Positions 35,417 to 44,252 of a DNA stretch of 64,000 bases are shown here, one piece after another. The position numbers and the translations under genes were made by a program. Source of the DNA: Paracyclopina nana (taxonomy: Eukaryota; Arthropoda; Copepoda; Cyclopoida; Cyclopettidae); contig JAGUCH010000003.1 in NCBI GenBank assembly GCA_019096065.1, forward strand, positions 3,906,001 to 3,970,000, written 5' to 3'. Under the pieces are notes generated by a model. It saw only the letters and a program-made list of their open reading frames with translations, was not told the DNA's origin and made no database searches. The stretch's first letter is position 1; each line of letters starts with the position of its first letter.

Positions 35417-35627
35417 GACGGAGAAATCTGCTGAAATTGCCTACAATTCTTTGCGAGTTGATCCGGAGCCCAAGCGTAGCGGACTCGTAAAAACACTTGA
35501 GCTGCAAGGGCCGAAATTGGTAGCTCACTTCAAGTGCCAAGAAGCTAGAACCCTTCGAGTGTCTGCCAACGCATTTTTTGATCTGCTTAGCTTGGTCGTT
35601 CAAACCCAGGACCAATTCGCCCTCTAA
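35373..35627 (+). CDS. LAGE3: KEOPS/EKC complex subunit Pcc1 (LAGE3)
   Basis: Single open stretch of 84 residues from ATG 35373, or 80 from ATG 35385, which fits the family start better (MELTLEVPF). Core features: LEVPFETEKSAEIAYNSLRVDPEPKR, then a beta strand (LVAHFKCQEARTLRVSANAFFDLL). Pcc1 is a small dimerising KEOPS subunit, needed with Kae1/OSGEP and Bud32 for t6A modification of tRNAs that read ANN codons. It begins inside the last exon of the UPF0449 gene, shifted by one base in frame, and has no room for its own promoter in that exon. Expression from a shared mRNA by reinitiation or leaky scanning is likely. Confidence 0.88.
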   Translation: MFRPMMELTLEVPFETEKSAEIAYNSLRVDPEPKRSGLVKTLELQGPKLVAHFKCQEARTLRVSANAFFDLLSLVVQTQDQFAL

Positions 35628-35680
35628 AGCCACTCAATCTAAGGTCCGTTTAATTTTAATCCTTTGTACTGCATTGTTGC

Positions 35681-35686
35681 ATTAAA
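35681..35686 (+). terminator. Variant poly(A) signal ATTAAA after Pcc1
   Basis: ATTAAA followed by a T-rich stretch lies 54 bases past the Pcc1 stop codon and about 50 bases before the DEF8 start codon. It is the best candidate for the end of the upstream transcript. Confidence 0.4.
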
Positions 35687-35735
35687 ATGTTTTTTATGGC
35701 AAAGCAATGCTCAAGTGATCAGCTCCCTCTTTCAG

Positions 35736-37123
35736 ATGATTTCCCAAGAAGAAGGAAACTGGTCAGGTCCTCCCGACCGAGATGACAATAATGAATTTGA
35801 CGAGGATGAAGACGACTTCATTTCATTTAGTAGCGCTGATGCCGAGTATTTCGCGTCAGCCAACCTCAACTCTCTTGAAGATGTCTCTGCTGCCATTGAC
35901 GCTTGCAAAAAGGCCATCCTGGAGACGACTGAGAATACAGCCAGCCGCAAGTCGATGGTGAACAGGTTGATTCAACTCCAAATTCGCCAGCAGGACTTGA
36001 AAGAGAAAAGCCAATATAGTGCATCCACCTTCGAGACTCGAGGTCACACCTTTGTCAACTACAGCTCTGATGCCAAAATCCCAGGTATCGTCATTTCCTG
36101 TTTTTCTAATTAAAATTATCTATGCTCATTTGTATACTCAAAGGTGTGAGCGACATCAAGAAGAGCGTTTATTGTCAAATGTGTGGAAGTGGAATCTGGA
36201 TTGCTCTCCAATCAGCCCAGTTTTGCTCCGGATGCGGCTTTGGAGTTCACTTGACCTGCATGGATCACATCATGCGAACTTGTGTGGCCATCAAGGCCCG
36301 AGCTCAGCCAGATTTCATCATGGACATTTGTCCTGAGCGAATGTTGCCCCAGCTGAAATATCGATGCGTTGAATGTGACAAGAAGTTCAGCCAGTCGAGG
36401 CCGCCTCGCCTGTGCGACTATACTGGCCTCAGCTTTTGCCCTGATTGCCATTGGAATGCCATGGCTGTCACTCCAGCTAGGGTGATTCACAACTGGGATT
36501 TTGAAATGAGGCCAGTCTCCCAAGCAACCAAGCAATATTTGTACCTCATGCAAAGGTACATTAAATTCATAAGCAGTTCATTTATTAGTCGTGTAATGAT
36601 GTATTGATTTCATAGGAAGCCAGTGATCGACATTGCTGATGCCAATCCCAAGCTGTTTGCTGTGGTGCAAGAGCTCGTGGAAGTGGCCAATTTGCGCTCC
36701 AAAATTATGCTAATGAAAAAATATTTGACGGTGTGCAGGGTTGCATCTGAGGAGAAGATTCTGCTCCATCTTGTGTCGAGGCAACACTTCGTTGACGGCT
36801 CCACGCTCTATTCAATGCAAGACTTGTCTGATATCAAGAACGGGTCATTATTGCCCTACTTGCAGCGCATCACCGCCATCTTTGCTGAGCACATCCACAA
36901 TTGTGTTCTCTGCAAGGCCAAAGGCTTCTTTTGCGAAATCTGCAAGGAGGACGATGGCGTCATTTTGTTTCCGTTCGACGAAGAGGCTGCGATATGCAAT
37001 ATTTGCGAGGGGGCTTTTCATCGTCAGTGCTACAGGAATGATGAGGAGTGCGTCAGATGCGTGCGGCTGAGGGCCAAAAAGGCCGCCAAACAGGCAGCGA
37101 AAATGGCCCCGATCACCGAATGA
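35736..37123 (+). CDS. DEF8: DEF8-like Rubicon-homology protein
   Basis: Three exons, 35736..36084, 36144..36555 and 36616..37123, join in phase to 422 residues (human about 450). An acidic N-terminus comes first. A C1-type zinc finger follows (VYCQMCGSGIW to HLTCMDHIMRTC, about residues 123-155). The Rubicon-homology zinc domain comes next: ICPERMLPQLKYRCVEC, CDYTGLSFCPDCHWN, PARVIHNWDFE, and at the end CKAKGFFCEIC, FPFDEEAAICN, and FHRQCY with a final C-x2-C. DEF8 binds Rab7-linked factors at late endosomes and lysosomes and helps PLEKHM1-type trafficking. The ATG directly follows a pyrimidine-rich 3' splice site (CCTCTTTCAG), so an upstream noncoding exon or a trans-spliced leader must be joined there, or the AG is chance. 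Confidence 0.92.
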
Positions 37124-37350
37124 CATCATTCTTTTTGAATACTTGAACCATAATCATAATTTGCTTTTGTATTTTCTTGCTTAAAAGAGTGTCGGAATAA
37201 TGCAGCTTTGATCTTGTCATTAGCGGACGTTTCCTTCTTTTTAGGATACAGGATTTCTTAATATGGTACCTATGAAATAATAGCATCGTTTTTAGTAGTA
37301 AAAAATTGCATAAATGCCTAAATGGCACGCGTGGTTTTTTTGGGTGCCGG
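37124..37350. other. 3' flank of DEF8
   Basis: AT-rich 3' UTR and flank of DEF8. No gene or clear signal is seen. Confidence 0.4.
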
Positions 37351-37573
37351 TATTAAGATCGAATTTAGGGGGGATTTTAAAGCCGAATTGATAAGGGATT
37401 TTAAAGTCGAATCACCTGGATTTTAAGATCGAACTAAAATTGATACTGGGTAATAAGATCGAACGAGAAAACAAAAAATGAACCTCTACCTGGATTTTAA
37501 AGTCGAAACATCTAGATTTTAGAGTCGAACCCAATAGATTTTAAAGTCGAAACACCTGGATTTTAAAGTCGAA
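37351..37573. repeat. Degenerate repeat, core GATTTTAAAGTCGAA
   Basis: About nine copies of a 14-16-base core (GATTTTAAAGTCGAA and variants with AAGATCGAA or AGAGTCGAA) occur at irregular 16-40-base spacing. CACCTGGATTTT precedes the core in several copies. Spacers differ in length, so this is a decayed tandem array. Confidence 0.8.
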
Positions 37574-37723
37574 ATATTTGGGAAGATGGGAATTGGCTCT
37601 TTTTTCTTCAATAATTGTGACTTCCATTCTTCTTGAATTTACTTGGCAGAATGGGGCTAAGACTGGATACCCAGCCAACAAATGCAAGCAAAACTTAAGC
37701 AACCGAGAACAATGAGATCACTG

Positions 37724-38963
37724 TGAACGTTGCGAACTATGCGAACAATGCGAACATTGCGAACAATGCGAACAATGCGAACAACGCGAACAATGCGAAC
37801 AATGCGAACAATGCGAACATTGCGAACATTGCGAACAATGCGAACATTGCGAACAATGCGAACAATTTGAACATTGCGAACATTGCGAACATTGCGAACA
37901 ATGCGAACAATGCGAACATTGCGAACAATGCGAACAATGCGAACATTGCGAACATTGCGAACATTGCGAACAATGCGAACATTGCGAACATTGCGAGCAT
38001 TGCGAACATTGCGAACATTGCGAACATTGCGAACAATGCGAACATTGCGAACATTGCGAACAATGCGAACAATGCGAACATTGCGAACAATGCGAACATT
38101 GCGAACATTGCGAACAATGCGAACAATGCGAACATTGCGAACATTGCGAACAATGCGAACATTGTGAACATTGCGAACAATGCGAACAATGCGAACATTG
38201 CGAACATTGCGAACATTGCGAACAATGCGAACATTGTGAACATTGCGAACAATGCGAACAATGCGAACAACGCGAACAATGCGAACAATGCGAACAATGC
38301 GAACAATGCGAACAATGCGAACATTGCAAACAATGCGAACATTGCGAACATTGCGAACAATGCGAACAATGCGAACAATGCGAACAATGCGAACAATGCG
38401 AACATTGCGAACATTGCGAACATTGCGAACATTGCGAACATTGCGAACAATGCGAACATTGCGAACATTGCGAACATTGCGAACATTGCGAACATTGCGA
38501 ACATTGCGAACAATGCGAACAATGCGAACATTGCGAACAATGCGAACATTGCGAACATTGCGAACAATGCGAACAATGCGAACATTGCGAACAATGCGAA
38601 CATTGCGAACATTGCGAACAATGCGAACAATGCGAACATTGCGAACATTGCGAACAATGCGAACATTGTGAACATTGCAAACAATGCGAACAATGCGAAC
38701 ATTGCGAACATTGCGAACATTGCGAACATTGTGAACAATGCGAACATTGTGAACATTGCGAACAATGCGAACATTGCGAACATTGCGAACAATGCGAACA
38801 ATGCGAACATTGCGAACAATGCCAACATTGCGAACAATGCGAACATTGCGAACATTGCGAACATTGCAAACTATGCGAACATTGCGAACATTGCGAACAT
38901 TGCGAACAATGCGAACATTGTGAACATTGCGAACAATGCGAACATTGCGAACAATGCGAACAA
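37724..38963. repeat. Nine-base satellite (GCGAACAWT)n, about 137 units
   Basis: About 1.24 kb of nearly perfect nine-base units that differ mainly by A or T at one site: GCGAACAAT or GCGAACATT. Rare variants occur (GTGAAC, GCAAAC, CTATGC, GAGC). The order of the two forms is not random: a block holding the GTGAAC variant recurs with the same neighbours near 38164, 38236, 38667, 38747 and 38927. This shows higher-order duplication. Neither form makes a stop codon in any frame on either strand, so long open frames here (up to 444 codons) are an automatic effect of the unit and not genes. Confidence 0.97.
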
Positions 38964-39161
38964 TTTTACGTGCCCCAGCTCAAAATATACAATTTTATAT
39001 ACTGTAATACGATTTTTGAGTGTTTTAATGAAGTTACCGGGCTACCCCGTGCCCTAGAAAATGCTGCTCGGTTTTTATGCTATGTAACACTGGCTCTCAT
39101 CAGCTAGCATCCAGTGGATTGAGAGCAATAAAAGAGACTTTAAAAATACAATTTTTGTGAG

Positions 39162-39235
39162 TAGCACCTATGGCCTAGTGGTCAGAGCACTTGGCTCTTG
39201 ATTCCTCTGTCTAGGGTTCATACCCCAGTCATTCC
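39162..39235 (+). other. Degenerate tRNA-like segment, Lys-like
   Basis: An A-box-like GGCCTAGTGGTC at 39172-39183 and a B-box-like GGTTCATACCC at 39215-39225 have tRNA spacing. The anticodon-loop position reads CTCTTGA (CTT, lysine). The T-stem and anticodon stem have mismatches and the acceptor ends do not pair. This is a pseudogene or the head of a tRNA-derived SINE, not a working tRNA. Confidence 0.45.
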
Positions 39236-39304
39236 TAAATTTTTTTGGTTTCTTTATCTGGCTTAATTATGTTTAAGTCCTATATATAGCTTTCAATTTC
39301 ATGG

Positions 39305-39377
39305 TGTTTCCATAGCTCAGTGGTTAGAGTATTGGAATGCTGATCCAACTGGCTGAGATTCAAATCTTGGACAATTC
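39305..39377 (+). other. Degenerate tRNA-like segment with perfect anticodon arm
   Basis: TAGCTCAGTGGTT (A box) and GATTCAAATC (B box) are well placed. The D stem pairs and the anticodon stem TTGGA/TCCAA is perfect, with a seven-base loop ATGCTGA (anticodon GCT). Five of seven acceptor pairs can form, but the T stem is poor. With its neighbour 140 bases upstream it may be part of a tRNA-derived SINE. Confidence 0.45.
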
Positions 39378-41687
39378 TCTCTTTTTTCTAATTTCTTTGG
39401 AATGTTGATTAGTTCAATGGAATATGAGGGGCATTAAACTACTTAAAATCCCTCGAATTTGATTCCAGAGCCGTTAAGTATTTAATATCCCTCAAATTGC
39501 TTAGAAAGAATGATGGGCAATAAGTACATCATGTCTCTGGTGCACGTTACGACCAGAATAGGACTTGATTGGACCCCTCCAGTGGAACCTGTGGAAACCG
39601 TGGAGCCCGTGGAGCCGCCAGAAGTCCGGAAGGTTGCCCATTCACCGCTACATCACCACCTCAAAATCACAAAACCTCCTTTCTTAAAAACACCTTTTCA
39701 TCTCCTCCAACTCTCTGATTGTTGCTGCTGCTGCTGCTACTACCTATGCATTGAGCCTCACCTATGGCAATTCACCTGACCTTGAGTGGAGAAGTTGCTA
39801 GCTATTGTGTGGAGGAGTTGCTAGCTGCCACATAGAGAGGACCTGCAGCTGCATGATAACGGAGAGAAGCAGATGGAAGCTGATGGAACTTGCTGCGATG
39901 CATCAAGTGGAGAAGAAGGAGAAGACTCGGGGAGTTCGATGGGGGACTTCAGAGAAACAAGACATGGACCAAGTGCACATGGCCCATTGAGTGAGCTCTG
40001 CCCTGCTATTGTCCCACCAAAGTTCTCCAAAGTGTGCTGAGGCATGAAGAAGATGGCCACAAGAATATTTACTGCAGTACTTATTTCTTTGTATTTGCTG
40101 CCATTAATTTGTGTGGTGTTAAAAGCTGAGTGAATAAGACGACCCTGTTTGACTTTGTTCGACCATAACTTGTATAGAGGTTTCCTGGGCAGTTATGCAT
40201 CCTCGTCTGAGGCTGTTGAGGCCGTTGAGGACGTGGGTAGGAGGCCCAATCACAGGTCTACAGCACTGAAGCTTGCCATGTGATGTATCTCGCCAGAGTT
40301 GGAGCACCGAGGCTGCGGCTTTGGGTCCAAGGCGGGTAGACATCCGGCCAGCACCCGGAGGCTGCGAACGGTACCGTGACCATGAAGCCGATGCTAACCA
40401 TCCTAGGCTTCAGAGGGTGTGACCGTCGCACACCATTTTGGAGGCCCCGGAGGGATTGAAGGCCACTTTCTCTCCTAAAGGTTTGATGACCAAAATACAA
40501 CGAAGTCCCGGAAAATGTCTTGGTGTGGATCAAGATTCCTGCTCTGCGGCGCAGGTTGGGCCGCACGCTGATTGCGATCAGGGTGTGTCTACTACAGTAC
40601 AAAAGCAAAATCCCGAAGGCTGACGAGCCGATGGGGGTCACTCCGATGGCATTTGGGCCTATGTGGTGCGTAGGCTTTAGATTCCCTTAGACCCAAATTG
40701 CGCATTGATGCCGTTGGCGGGTTGGAACTGGCGCGCGGGGAGTGCAAGAAGGTACAGGCCGTGACGTACCACCAGCCCGTTGATGATGTCTTCCATGGAC
40801 CATTGTTATGATGATGGGCCTACACAAAGTAACAATGACACTGTCTTTCCCGGAGGTGAATGCATGCGTGCAGGCTCCGCATGGCATAGCTTGGAGTATG
40901 GGTGCCATGGCAGCCGGAAAGCCAGCCAAGGTGCAGGTTGCGACCTGAGCCTCTGTTGCCTATCCATAATGGGGCGAGTGAGCGCAAGAGTGTTGCGACA
41001 CTAGTGGGTCTCGTCCGTGGGTTTGGCCACACAGATGGAAGAAGATGATGTAATCCATGACTCCGCTGTGAGTCAATGAACCCCAAATAGGCCACGCGTG
41101 GAGCCAGAGTGGGAGCCACAAAGGAAAATGCGTGTTTGGGGCCCAAAAAACTGGCTAACCTTGGACAAGTTGCCGAGGGCACAGGGAAGGTTGGCCGGCC
41201 CGCAACTCGAGGAGGAGTGGGCAACCTAAAAAATTCTTCATTCACTGAGTCGACACTGGTTGGCGAAGTGGCATACCTTTTTTGCGTAAAAAGTTGATGC
41301 ACCTTTGTTTCAGAGACTTAGAAGAAAAACCCTACCACCTGTAGCACCAGTAGTGCTAAACCTTAAACCTTTCTTTATAATACCATAAGTGAGTGTACCT
41401 GTGCGTGTGTGTGTGTGTGTTTTGTCTAGGCCGCTCATAGCCTTGACAAAAAATAAATAAACGAGCTTAGCAATTGCAACCTTTTTTCTCTGTGTCACTT
41501 GACGCGGCGTAGTAACTAGGACAAGCTTCCCTGTGCTTTGAACAGCGTATAGCTTTCAATTCGGTACTGCCGAATTTAGTACACACAGTAGTGTACTAAG
41601 ACCAGAATATTGCGTGTGACTCCGTTGCACCTCTAAGAGATAAGAAATACTCAGTGTGACTCCGTCACGCCTTTTTATAAGATAAGA

Positions 41688-44252
41688 ATGGCTAATCAGG
41701 ATTCCAGGATCGCTGGACCTACTCTGGCTGAGGAAGTTACGAAAGTAAAGGAGCGATTGTTGAACCATCTTGGGATTAATGAGGACACTTTTCAAGGGTA
41801 CTTATCCCAATGCAACCCGAATGGGACCAGCAGGACTGCCTTGCAAAGCTTTATGCCACACGTTGCTTACCCTGAAGCATTAGAGTTTGTCACGGTAACT
41901 CAAGCACAAATAACAGCTGTATGGGAGAGGACTCAAATAGTACTTGTCCCCAGGGAGCCAATTAGACCGTTGGATGATCATATTAAGTCAATCATTAGGA
42001 CTATGCCTCTTAAAGATCCAGTAGGCCAAGTTGTAAATGTGGTTAAATATATTGATGCACTCGACCCTAATTCATTGACAAGCACGACATGTGCCTTATT
42101 ATGCATTTGTTTTGGTCTGGATGAGTTCCTAACCCGTATTGAGGAAAAGAAAGATATGCAGCGTATCCATGAGGCTGATGGTAGCTTCCTGACTAACCAA
42201 ATGCCAGGGACACATGAAATGGTTGCGACACTGATATCCAGGAATTGGCTAAAGATACGGACATTTGGAGATGGATTTGCTATTGTAGCGAGGCTTTATG
42301 GCCTACAAAACGATTATTTCCTAAATGAACCTCTTAACCTGAAGCCACAGAAAACCCCAGGCCAGAGTGTACATTTCCCTAACAATGAGACGAGTAATGC
42401 TGTCCCAGATATGTCTTCGATAGCAAGTCCACCTGGGACTAACCATCACGAGTTCACTACAGGAGCTGAACTGGATGGCCAAAATAAGTCAGTCCTGACC
42501 TCAACTAAGATGAATCCTCGTGACTTGCATAACTTGACTAATTCTATCACGCTTCCTCCAATGGAAGTTGTACATAGAATGGCACAAAAGATGTTGTCAG
42601 GAGGCCATTTGAATATTCAGGAATTGAACACGGTAAAAGCTTACTACACAAAAATGCATGATGCAAGCACAGCAAATAAAATCATTGCCTCTGCACAAAT
42701 CACGGCTAAGCACATGGTTGGGGCAAAAGTAGAGTCTATCTTCAGTAAGAATTTAGAAAGAACCTTAAGCATAGTAGATGCTGCGACGAAGGAAAGAATG
42801 GTGCCGGAAACTGACGTCATCTACGATGAGTCTGCTCCGATTTCAGAGAGGCTGAAGTTAATTAACACCGACGAGATTAAGGATGTGGAATCAGCCAGAC
42901 GAGTAATCCTTCAGATGGTTGACCCAAACTTATCCTCAGGAAAGAAATTGATTGAGATGCAGAAGCTCTTTAGTGTACTTAGCACGAGGGACGAGTTTAC
43001 TTCTCTCCAAAAGCAGATATTGGCAGAAGGCTACTTGAAGACCCCCGAAATAAGTGTGGCCGCTGGAGTATCAGCTGACACTTCTAGGAGCATTTATGAT
43101 CCGACCACCATGAGAGGTTACATTGCTGCACCTACGAATGGCCATGTTAAGTATGCAAGCTCACAGTCAATGAAGGAGATTAGGCACAAATATACTAAAA
43201 AGTTTGACCTACATAGTTCCTCATTAACTGCTGAGAATATAATAAATTTTCTGGACTATATGGCGAACGAGGCTGGCAGACAGCATTGGTCTCATGCAGC
43301 TTTGTTAACAGCCATGTGTGAGGCTTCATCCCAGAATACTAGTGAGTATTTTAAGGGGATGGCTGGAGAAGGAAAAGATGGTATGGAATTGCTATGGCAA
43401 GATATCTTTAACTACACGCAGTTTGTGCGTAAAGAGGATCCATATTTCCTCATTCAGGAGATGATCCGGAAGCCTACTGAGTGCTTCACTGCCACACTTA
43501 AGGCAATTCTACGACTACGAATGAAGATACATAGCACAACCATTGGAGATGGCGGAGATGCTCATGCAGTCTCTGAAGCCATTTCTGATGGTTTTGCACT
43601 CCTAGGACGTCATTGGCCTCAGAATTACCAGTCGTTAGTAAACAAATACAACGACTATCTGCTGAGAGCGAATATACCTGCTAGGAGTTTGCACGCCTAC
43701 AATATCATGATGAACCTAATTGGTAGTGACCTAGGTACTTATGTGCCAAGGGACCTGGATAGGGCTCATAAAGAGGAGAGGCTGCCAATGGTACCCAATA
43801 TGCGTGCCAAACCTAGAATTGCTATGGTTGAAGCTACTGAAGAAGAGGTGTTAGACAGTGCTAGCACTATGTCGGCAGCCTCTGGCCGTAGTCAACGAAG
43901 TGCTAAAATAATAAATGAACTACAAAGCGAGTTGGCTCGAGCAAATTTTGAATTGAGTAGGCAAGCTGTTGAAGTAGCTATGATGAAAGCTGAATCACCA
44001 TCTGAGAAAATAAATAGGCTGGGAAAAACTTTTAACATAGATACATCTAAGTTGCCTGAAGGAAACCCTCTTCAGACTGGTGGGTGCTTATTCTGCAATC
44101 AATTGCATTACGCTACACAGTGTACGAATTATCCGAACACAAATTTGACCTCGATTAGGAACGATGGCACATTGTGCCCATTGTGTAAAGGATTGCACCT
44201 TGAGTTTAGGGGAGAACAGTGTTGGAAGACGCGACCTGCTCGTAAACAATAA
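41688..44252 (+). CDS. gag: Gag of outer retroelement
   Basis: Open frame of 854 residues, far longer than the usual 300-500 of Ty3/gypsy Gag. It is mostly helical. A coiled-coil-like segment lies at about residues 740-775 (IINELQSELARANFELSRQ region). The C-terminus has a zinc knuckle of the C-x2-C-x3-H-x4-C type (CLFCNQLHYATQC), then a second Cys/His cluster (LCPLCKGLHLEFRGEQC). Gag should form the particle shell and bind the RNA genome. Its TAA stop overlaps the ATG of the next frame (TAATG), so Pol is probably made by termination-reinitiation instead of a frameshift fusion. Confidence 0.75.
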   Translation: MANQDSRIAGPTLAEEVTKVKERLLNHLGINEDTFQGYLSQCNPNGTSRTALQSFMPHVAYPEALEFVTVTQAQITAVWERTQIVLVPREPIRPLDDHIKSIIRTMPLKDPVGQVVNVVKYIDALDPNSLTSTTCALLCICFGLDEFLTRIEEKKDMQRIHEADGSFLTNQMPGTHEMVATLISRNWLKIRTFGDGFAIVARLYGLQNDYFLNEPLNLKPQKTPGQSVHFPNNETSNAVPDMSSIASPPGTNHHEFTTGAELDGQNKSVLTSTKMNPRDLHNLTNSITLPPMEVVHRMAQKMLSGGHLNIQELNTVKAYYTKMHDASTANKIIASAQITAKHMVGAKVESIFSKNLERTLSIVDAATKERMVPETDVIYDESAPISERLKLINTDEIKDVESARRVILQMVDPNLSSGKKLIEMQKLFSVLSTRDEFTSLQKQILAEGYLKTPEISVAAGVSADTSRSIYDPTTMRGYIAAPTNGHVKYASSQSMKEIRHKYTKKFDLHSSSLTAENIINFLDYMANEAGRQHWSHAALLTAMCEASSQNTSEYFKGMAGEGKDGMELLWQDIFNYTQFVRKEDPYFLIQEMIRKPTECFTATLKAILRLRMKIHSTTIGDGGDAHAVSEAISDGFALLGRHWPQNYQSLVNKYNDYLLRANIPARSLHAYNIMMNLIGSDLGTYVPRDLDRAHKEERLPMVPNMRAKPRIAMVEATEEEVLDSASTMSAASGRSQRSAKIINELQSELARANFELSRQAVEVAMMKAESPSEKINRLGKTFNIDTSKLPEGNPLQTGGCLFCNQLHYATQCTNYPNTNLTSIRNDGTLCPLCKGLHLEFRGEQCWKTRPARKQ

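Larger units (their letters stand above)
38964..41687. other. Unassigned stretch before the outer retroelement
   Basis: About 2.7 kb. The first 450 bases hold two tRNA-like segments (separate entries). From about 39550 to 41270 composition turns GC-richer than neighbouring genes, with many short frames but no recognisable domain; decayed mobile DNA is likely. A GT microsatellite lies at 41403-41420. From 41290 to 41687 the sequence is probably the leader or LTR of the retroelement, including a 40-base-spaced duplication of GTGTGACTCCGT at 41614 and 41654. I found no second copy that would prove an LTR. Confidence 0.45.

Noticed and set aside
37351-38963. CRISPR-like array
   Set aside because: Units are contiguous or irregular, without unique spacers of constant length, and the DNA is eukaryotic.
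37718-39057. Long open frames on both strands (Asn/Ile/Ala, Cys/Ser/His/Gln and Phe/Ala/Met repeats)
   Set aside because: The nine-base unit has no stop codon in any of six frames, so these frames are forced by the repeat. No start context, splice pattern or family supports a gene.
40258-41302. Frames in the GC-richer stretch
   Set aside because: Several frames exceed 120 codons, but composition alone explains them and no motif is seen.
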